NCBI GenBank assembly: GCA_003216715.1
Contig: QCIK01000011.1
Coordinates: forward strand, 1 to 41,183
Direction: 5' to 3'
DNA from: Prochlorococcus sp. AG-402-L09
GTDB taxonomy: Bacteria; Cyanobacteriota; Cyanobacteriia; PCC-6307; Cyanobiaceae
DNA: 41,183 nucleotides
Shown here: piece by piece, positions 37,211-41,183 of the stretch
Position numbering within the stretch: position 1 is the first letter of the stretch
Layout of the letters: every line of letters starts with the position of its first letter
The notes under the pieces: model-generated
What the model was told of the DNA's origin: nothing
Databases searched by the model: none
The model's input: the letters and a program-made list of their open reading frames with translations, nothing else
Program-made: the position numbers and the translations under genes

Positions 37211-37804
37211 ATGACTAAAAGCCAGTTCAATATTAAAATCTCAAAAGACTTATTGACTAGGGTTAAGCGACAAGCAATTAGGTCGGGGAAAAGTTTAACT
37301 GAGCATATTACTGATTTAATTACTAAGTCCTTGTCTGAGCATGATGCGCAAACTTCTAAATTTGATCCGGGAAACAAAAATCTGGAGATTGAGAGAAGAT
37401 TATCTTACCTTGAATCAATAGTAAAAAATAGGGAATATTTAAGTCAAAAGTTCAAACCATTTAATAATGCAGAAGCCATTAACTGTACAAAATTTATGAG
37501 AGGTCTTTTTGATAAAGAATTTGAAAAAGGAAATTTTGAAAATCAAAATCAAGCTTTTGAAGACTTATTTAAGACAATTCAAATTTATGATCAATTAAGT
37601 AATTCTTATGCTAAACGTTTGAAAGAAATAATGCTTAACGATAGTCCATCTCCTTGGACAGGAAAAGAACTTAATGAATTGACTGGAAATGATAAATGTA
37701 ATTGTTCTATTAGAAAAGGTTTAATTATGTGGACTGGAAAAATAGATTGTCCATCTCAACAAGAAATATGTGATAAAGGAGAGGAGCTTCTCTCTTTAAT
37801 TTAA
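37211..37804 (+). CDS. Ribbon-helix-helix-like protein, paralogue of the one at 32641
   Basis: The 197-residue protein has strand QFNIKIS, helix LLTRVKRQAIRSG and helix SLTEHITDLITKS, then a coiled coil (EIERRLSYLESIV), a helical middle (QAFEDLFKTIQIYDQL) and the end module WTGKELNELTGNDKCNCSIRKGLIMWTG. It matches the gene at 32641-33210 along its whole length, at modest identity. DNA binding is inferred from the first 45 residues. It follows the transglutaminase remnant and faces the SDR gene with a 5-nt gap. Confidence 0.75.
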   Translation: MTKSQFNIKISKDLLTRVKRQAIRSGKSLTEHITDLITKSLSEHDAQTSKFDPGNKNLEIERRLSYLESIVKNREYLSQKFKPFNNAEAINCTKFMRGLFDKEFEKGNFENQNQAFEDLFKTIQIYDQLSNSYAKRLKEIMLNDSPSPWTGKELNELTGNDKCNCSIRKGLIMWTGKIDCPSQQEICDKGEELLSLI

Positions 37805-37809
37805 AAGAT

Positions 37810-38715
37810 TTAAATAGTTTTAAGAAGTTTTTCACTTATCTCCCACAATTTTTTTCTTGAACCTCGATTTAATGCTTGCGGGGCATTTTTACATATTTTT
37901 GGTAAACCTCTGAAGTTGTACTTAGGCCCATACTGTTCTCCTCCTTTTGCACTAGTTAATGTAGCGGCTGCTATTTGAGGCAAAGCACCCATTCTGGCGC
38001 TTTGAAACAAAGGATCCATTATTTTATAAGCAATTTCCTCTTGCCATGATTGATTTGCCTCTACTGACTTTGGCTGTAAATTTGTACGAGCAAATCCTGG
38101 ATGAGCAAGAAGAGAAGATGTTTTTGAATTAATTTCTTTGAGTTTTGAATTGAGTTCCAGTCCAAACATTACGTTTGCAAGTTTGCTCTGCGCATAAGAT
38201 CCCCAGCGATCATATTTAATATTTCCATTTAGATCGTCCCATTCTATTTTTCCAAAATATTGAACACCTGATGTAACGGTTACAACCCTAGAATTATTTT
38301 TTTCATTAAGCATGGGTAATAGTTCTAATGTTAAAGACATATGTGCAAGATGATTAACAGCGAACTGTATCTCAAAACCTTGCTTGCTTAAAGTCTTTGG
38401 CGGGGCCATTATCCCAGCATTATTGATTAAAACATCAATGTAATTAAATTTATTTTTAATAAATTCAGCAAATTTATTAATGTTATTTAAATCTGATAAA
38501 TCTAATTCAACTAATTCGATTTTTCCAGAGAACTTAAATTTTAAAAGTTCTTGTTTGGCTTTATCACCTTTAAGTAAGTCTCTGCAACTCATAATTACCG
38601 TGGCCCCTCTTTCTAGAAGGAATTTTGATGTTTCATAACCAAGACCGCTATTGGCTCCAGTGATTAAGAATATTCTTCCTTCTTGCTTTTTCAGTTCATT
38701 CATTCTCACTATCAT
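37810..38715 (-). CDS. Short-chain dehydrogenase/reductase
   Basis: The 301-residue enzyme has the cofactor motif TGANSGLGYETSKFL with an arginine (SCRD) that favours NADPH, NNAGIMAPP, the catalytic Ser in VTVTSGVQ and the YAQSKLA pair (Tyr-x-x-x-Lys). The pattern is that of the retinol-dehydrogenase / protochlorophyllide-reductase-like group, but not light-dependent POR itself, which has conserved cysteines missing here. The substrate is unknown. ATG at 38715 is used; a second Met lies four codons later. Confidence 0.88.
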   Translation of the reverse strand: MIVRMNELKKQEGRIFLITGANSGLGYETSKFLLERGATVIMSCRDLLKGDKAKQELLKFKFSGKIELVELDLSDLNNINKFAEFIKNKFNYIDVLINNAGIMAPPKTLSKQGFEIQFAVNHLAHMSLTLELLPMLNEKNNSRVVTVTSGVQYFGKIEWDDLNGNIKYDRWGSYAQSKLANVMFGLELNSKLKEINSKTSSLLAHPGFARTNLQPKSVEANQSWQEEIAYKIMDPLFQSARMGALPQIAAATLTSAKGGEQYGPKYNFRGLPKICKNAPQALNRGSRKKLWEISEKLLKTI

Positions 38716-38806
38716 TATTTTAAATGTTTTAAGGTATTGTAATTATGAATTGATTTGATCGTGATAGATGAGAGTTATTACTTTTATATCGATTTATTGA
38801 TAATAC

Positions 38807-39922
38807 TTAGATGTTATTAAGTTTATAGAATTTCTTTTTAAATTTATAAAATCCTGAATTTGCATAATTCCAATAGATTAAATCTTCTTCTCTGTATATA
38901 TAGTTAATAATAATTTCATTTTGATACGCATGTTTATTTATTAAATCTAGATTATGCCCAACTCCTGGATAAATAACATCAATATATTTGTGATCTCCCA
39001 ATATGATTTCTAGATCATTTGATTTTGATACTTCTGAGTTTGGGATTAATTTATTTATATTTTCAACTAAACCTTGTTTAAAATGAATTACTTTATCACT
39101 TAGCTCAAATCCATTATTAATAACTCCATTGAGCAAAATATAAACTTTTGAGTATGAATTAAATAATTTAGATCTATTGGCAAGATTCAAATCATTATCA
39201 AACATTATTAGAATACTACTATTAGAAAAAATTTGTTGGACTGGAAGTTTATTTGAAATAGGTTGCTTTTTTTCATGGATTTGGATTTTATTTAAAATAT
39301 TAATTTGAATATTACTGAATCGATTAACTGTATATTTTTTGATGTTTTCTTTAGATACTATATATGGTTTCTTATTTGTATGCATACCAGCTACCCATCT
39401 CCAACTTAAGGTGTTTGATGCAGCATCGCCATCTAATAAGTGTTTCATGAAAAGTCTTGCTCCCTCTTGCCAAGGAAGCCTTAAGGTGAATATCCAGATA
39501 CTTGCAAACCACATCCTTGAGTGATTATGCAAATAGTTATTTTCTTTAAGTTCTTCTATCCATCTATCGAAACAATCTATACCTGTTTTCCCTTCCTTGG
39601 CGGCTTTTAAAATATCTGAATCATGAGATATAACTTTGAACTTTATATATTCAATCCATATTGATTTATAATTTTCGAGGTAACCTTTCCAATATATTCT
39701 CCAAAGAATTTCATCAGTAAATTTTTTCTTCTTATCAAATGCTTTTAACTTGTTAATTATTTCGTATTCATATAGTATTCTATGGGATATATATTTAGAA
39801 ATTTGAGATACATTTGATCTATTTTCAGTGCCATAATCATAATTCCTTAACTGATGATATGAAAGAAGATTATTACTAATAAAAGAATCTAATACATTAT
39901 TTGCGTCTTTAAATATGTTCAT
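38807..39922 (-). CDS. Photolyase/cryptochrome-like protein with FAD domain first
   Basis: Residues ~10-225 match the photolyase FAD-binding domain: YHQLRNYDYGTENRSNVSQI (compare Y-x-x-x-R-N...G-x-S-x-L-S), LWRIYWKGYLE, then NHSRMWFASIWIFTLRLPW and HLLDGDAASNTLSWRWVAG. Normally this follows an antenna alpha/beta domain, which is absent at the N-terminus. Residues ~240-371 instead look like that alpha/beta domain placed after: ILIMFDNDLNLANRSKLF resembles W-F-R-x-D-L-R-L-x-D-N-x-x-L. Repair activity cannot be told from sequence. It is 25 nt downstream of the peroxiredoxin gene. Confidence 0.82.
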   Translation of the reverse strand: MNIFKDANNVLDSFISNNLLSYHQLRNYDYGTENRSNVSQISKYISHRILYEYEIINKLKAFDKKKKFTDEILWRIYWKGYLENYKSIWIEYIKFKVISHDSDILKAAKEGKTGIDCFDRWIEELKENNYLHNHSRMWFASIWIFTLRLPWQEGARLFMKHLLDGDAASNTLSWRWVAGMHTNKKPYIVSKENIKKYTVNRFSNIQINILNKIQIHEKKQPISNKLPVQQIFSNSSILIMFDNDLNLANRSKLFNSYSKVYILLNGVINNGFELSDKVIHFKQGLVENINKLIPNSEVSKSNDLEIILGDHKYIDVIYPGVGHNLDLINKHAYQNEIIINYIYREEDLIYWNYANSGFYKFKKKFYKLNNI

Positions 39923-39947
39923 TTAAATCTGATTTTATACTATTTAA

Positions 39948-40400
39948 TTAACATTGAAGTCTCTTTAAAGCTCTTATAGCCTCTTTTATGTGCGCAGGAC
40001 CATTCAATAGATCTTCAAATATATGTATAATCATGCCTTGAGAGTTTATTATATATGTAACTCTTCCTTCTATAAAACCAAGGGTTTTAGGTACTCCAAA
40101 TTTTTTCCTAAGAATATTATTTTGGTCACTAAGTAATGGGTACTGAAGTTTATTTTTATTTGCAAATTTAAGATGACTTTGTGTATCACCATTGCTAATT
40201 CCCCATACCTCAGCTCCCAATATTTTAAAAAGATCATATTTGTCTCTAAAGCCACAAACTTCAATAGTGCAGCCAGGAGTGTCGTCCTTTGGGTAGAAGA
40301 ACAAAACAAGTGGCTTTTTGGATTTGTAGGAGCTTCTGATATTGCCATTTTGATCTTTCAAAGAAAATGAAGGAATCTGATCACCGACTTTCAACTTCAC
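39948..40400 (-). CDS. PrxQ/BCP-type peroxiredoxin
   Basis: The 150-residue protein has FYPKDDTPGCTIEVCGFRD with peroxidatic Cys44 and, five residues on, the resolving Cys49, the atypical 2-Cys layout of the PrxQ/Bcp group. It reduces hydrogen peroxide and organic peroxides using thioredoxin. Full length, ATG at 40400. It sits between two photolyase-type genes on the same strand, fitting defence against light-driven damage. Confidence 0.95.
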   Translation of the reverse strand: MKLKVGDQIPSFSLKDQNGNIRSSYKSKKPLVLFFYPKDDTPGCTIEVCGFRDKYDLFKILGAEVWGISNGDTQSHLKFANKNKLQYPLLSDQNNILRKKFGVPKTLGFIEGRVTYIINSQGMIIHIFEDLLNGPAHIKEAIRALKRLQC

Positions 40401-40520
40401 ATCATTAATGAAAAAACCATCATAGTGGGTTCTTTTTTTTATGAGAGCTGTCTATTGGTGTGAATACAACACCTAGACATGCTAATTAGATTAATTCTTC
40501 TAAATTGTGATTTAAAATTC

Positions 40521-41183
40521 CTAAGTAAGTTTAGAAATAAAGTCGTTGGCATTATTTCTGTAAGTATTTTTTTTATTGATATCCATTTTTTCTAGATTTC
40601 TTAAAATCATTGATAAGCGATATTGGCTTTTGAATATATTCTTATAGTCATCTATAAATGTCCAAAAGAGACTATCCCATGTTATGCACCACTTATCGAA
40701 TTTATAGTTAGACATTTTTCTGATGTAGTTTGATCCTGAAATGTAGGGTTTGGTTGTGAATAACCCTCCGTTTGAAAATTGACTCATTCCATATACATTT
40801 GGAACCATAACCCAATCATATGAATCTATAAATAATTCCATAAACCATTTATAAACTTGATTTGGGTGGAATCTACATAGCAGCATTAAATTTCCTATTA
40901 TCATTAATCTTTCGATATGATGTGCATAACCTGTTTCTAAAATATTCTTTATTGAATCATCTAATGGTGTTATCCCTGTATCACCAGTATAAAAACTTGA
41001 AGGTATTGGTTTATCCTCAAAATCCCAAAAATTTCCATTTCTAAGTTCTAAATTATAACGCTTATATATTATTTGAATTAATTCTCTCCAGCCAATTATC
41101 TGCCTTAAAAATCCTTCATATGAATTGATTCTAATGTTATTAGATTGATAATAAACCCAAGCTTTATCGATTATTTGTCTTGG
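40521..41183 (-). CDS. Photolyase-related protein, FeS-BCP type (5' part outside window)
   Basis: An open frame runs from the window edge for 220 codons to a stop at 40521. It has EGFLRQIIGWRELI, GITPLDDSIKNILETGYAHH, IERLMIIGNLMLLCRFHPNQ, the strongly conserved DWVMVPNVYGMSQFSNGG and YISGSNYIRKMSNY, and WCITWDSLFWTFID. These are the C-terminal FAD domain and iron-sulphur cluster region of the deoxyribodipyrimidine photolyase-related family, whose studied bacterial members repair (6-4) lesions. The visible Cys in LLCRF and KWCIT are candidates for cluster ligands. The N-terminal ~280 residues lie beyond the end. Confidence 0.9.
   Translation of the reverse strand, partial: PRQIIDKAWVYYQSNNIRINSYEGFLRQIIGWRELIQIIYKRYNLELRNGNFWDFEDKPIPSSFYTGDTGITPLDDSIKNILETGYAHHIERLMIIGNLMLLCRFHPNQVYKWFMELFIDSYDWVMVPNVYGMSQFSNGGLFTTKPYISGSNYIRKMSNYKFDKWCITWDSLFWTFIDDYKNIFKSQYRLSMILRNLEKMDINKKNTYRNNANDFISKLT

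Noticed and set aside
23381-37804. An integrase or transposase inside the island
   Set aside because: None of the frames shows tyrosine, serine or DDE recombinase motifs; the enzyme must be elsewhere or lost.
40070-40348. 92-codon minus-strand frame inside the peroxiredoxin gene
   Set aside because: The PrxQ frame carries clear catalytic motifs; this is a shadow frame.

Overview
The window looks like a chromosomal segment of a marine picocyanobacterium, most likely an AT-rich, low-light-type Prochlorococcus. It carries cyanobacterial photosynthesis genes (psbC, psbD, ycf4, petM, ycf39), a thioredoxin reductase fused to thioredoxin (NTRC), the three-gene pnt transhydrogenase, very tight gene packing and several TTG/GTG starts. 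The genus is inferred from gene content and composition, not from a database match.

Positions 1-23380 are a dense core region: psbC/psbD; ycf4 and a lipoprotein cyclophilin; ilvH with a frameshifted alpha/beta hydrolase; petM and ycf39; infA; NTRC; pntA1-pntA2-pntB with a YheT-type hydrolase; dxr; an NSS-family transporter; a membrane-fusion protein, polA and cysS in one probable operon; and ychF. Several convergent pairs are 1-8 nt apart.

From the ychF stop (23380) to about 37.8 kb the character changes to a loose accessory island with long intergenic stretches, small unknown genes, broken genes and a dispersed repeat. The repeat reproduces the 3' end of ychF (the codons for EFLFNV and stop) at 25.1, 26.3 and 30.0 kb, with degenerate copies at 33.3 and 33.8 kb. 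It has 10-11 bp inverted arms separated by exactly 37 nt, with compensatory changes between copies, and TCTAAC-type motifs at fixed distances on one or both sides. I read this as an array of attachment sites left by repeated integration of elements into the 3' end of ychF. No integrase lies in the window. Cargo between the sites includes a large probable surface protein, two small unknowns, a complete circularly permuted ATP-grasp / alpha-E / transglutaminase operon, an MTA/SAH nucleosidase, a broken staphylococcal-nuclease-like gene coupled to a TPR membrane protein, and a ribbon-helix-helix-like protein. Beyond the last repeat lie a second TPR protein, a SET-like protein, a decayed second copy of the transglutaminase and a paralogue of the ribbon-helix-helix-like protein.

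From 37.8 kb to the end, all on the minus strand, is a photoprotection and repair cluster: an SDR oxidoreductase, a photolyase-like protein whose FAD domain comes first, a PrxQ-type peroxiredoxin, and the C-terminal part of a photolyase-related (FeS type) protein that runs off the window.
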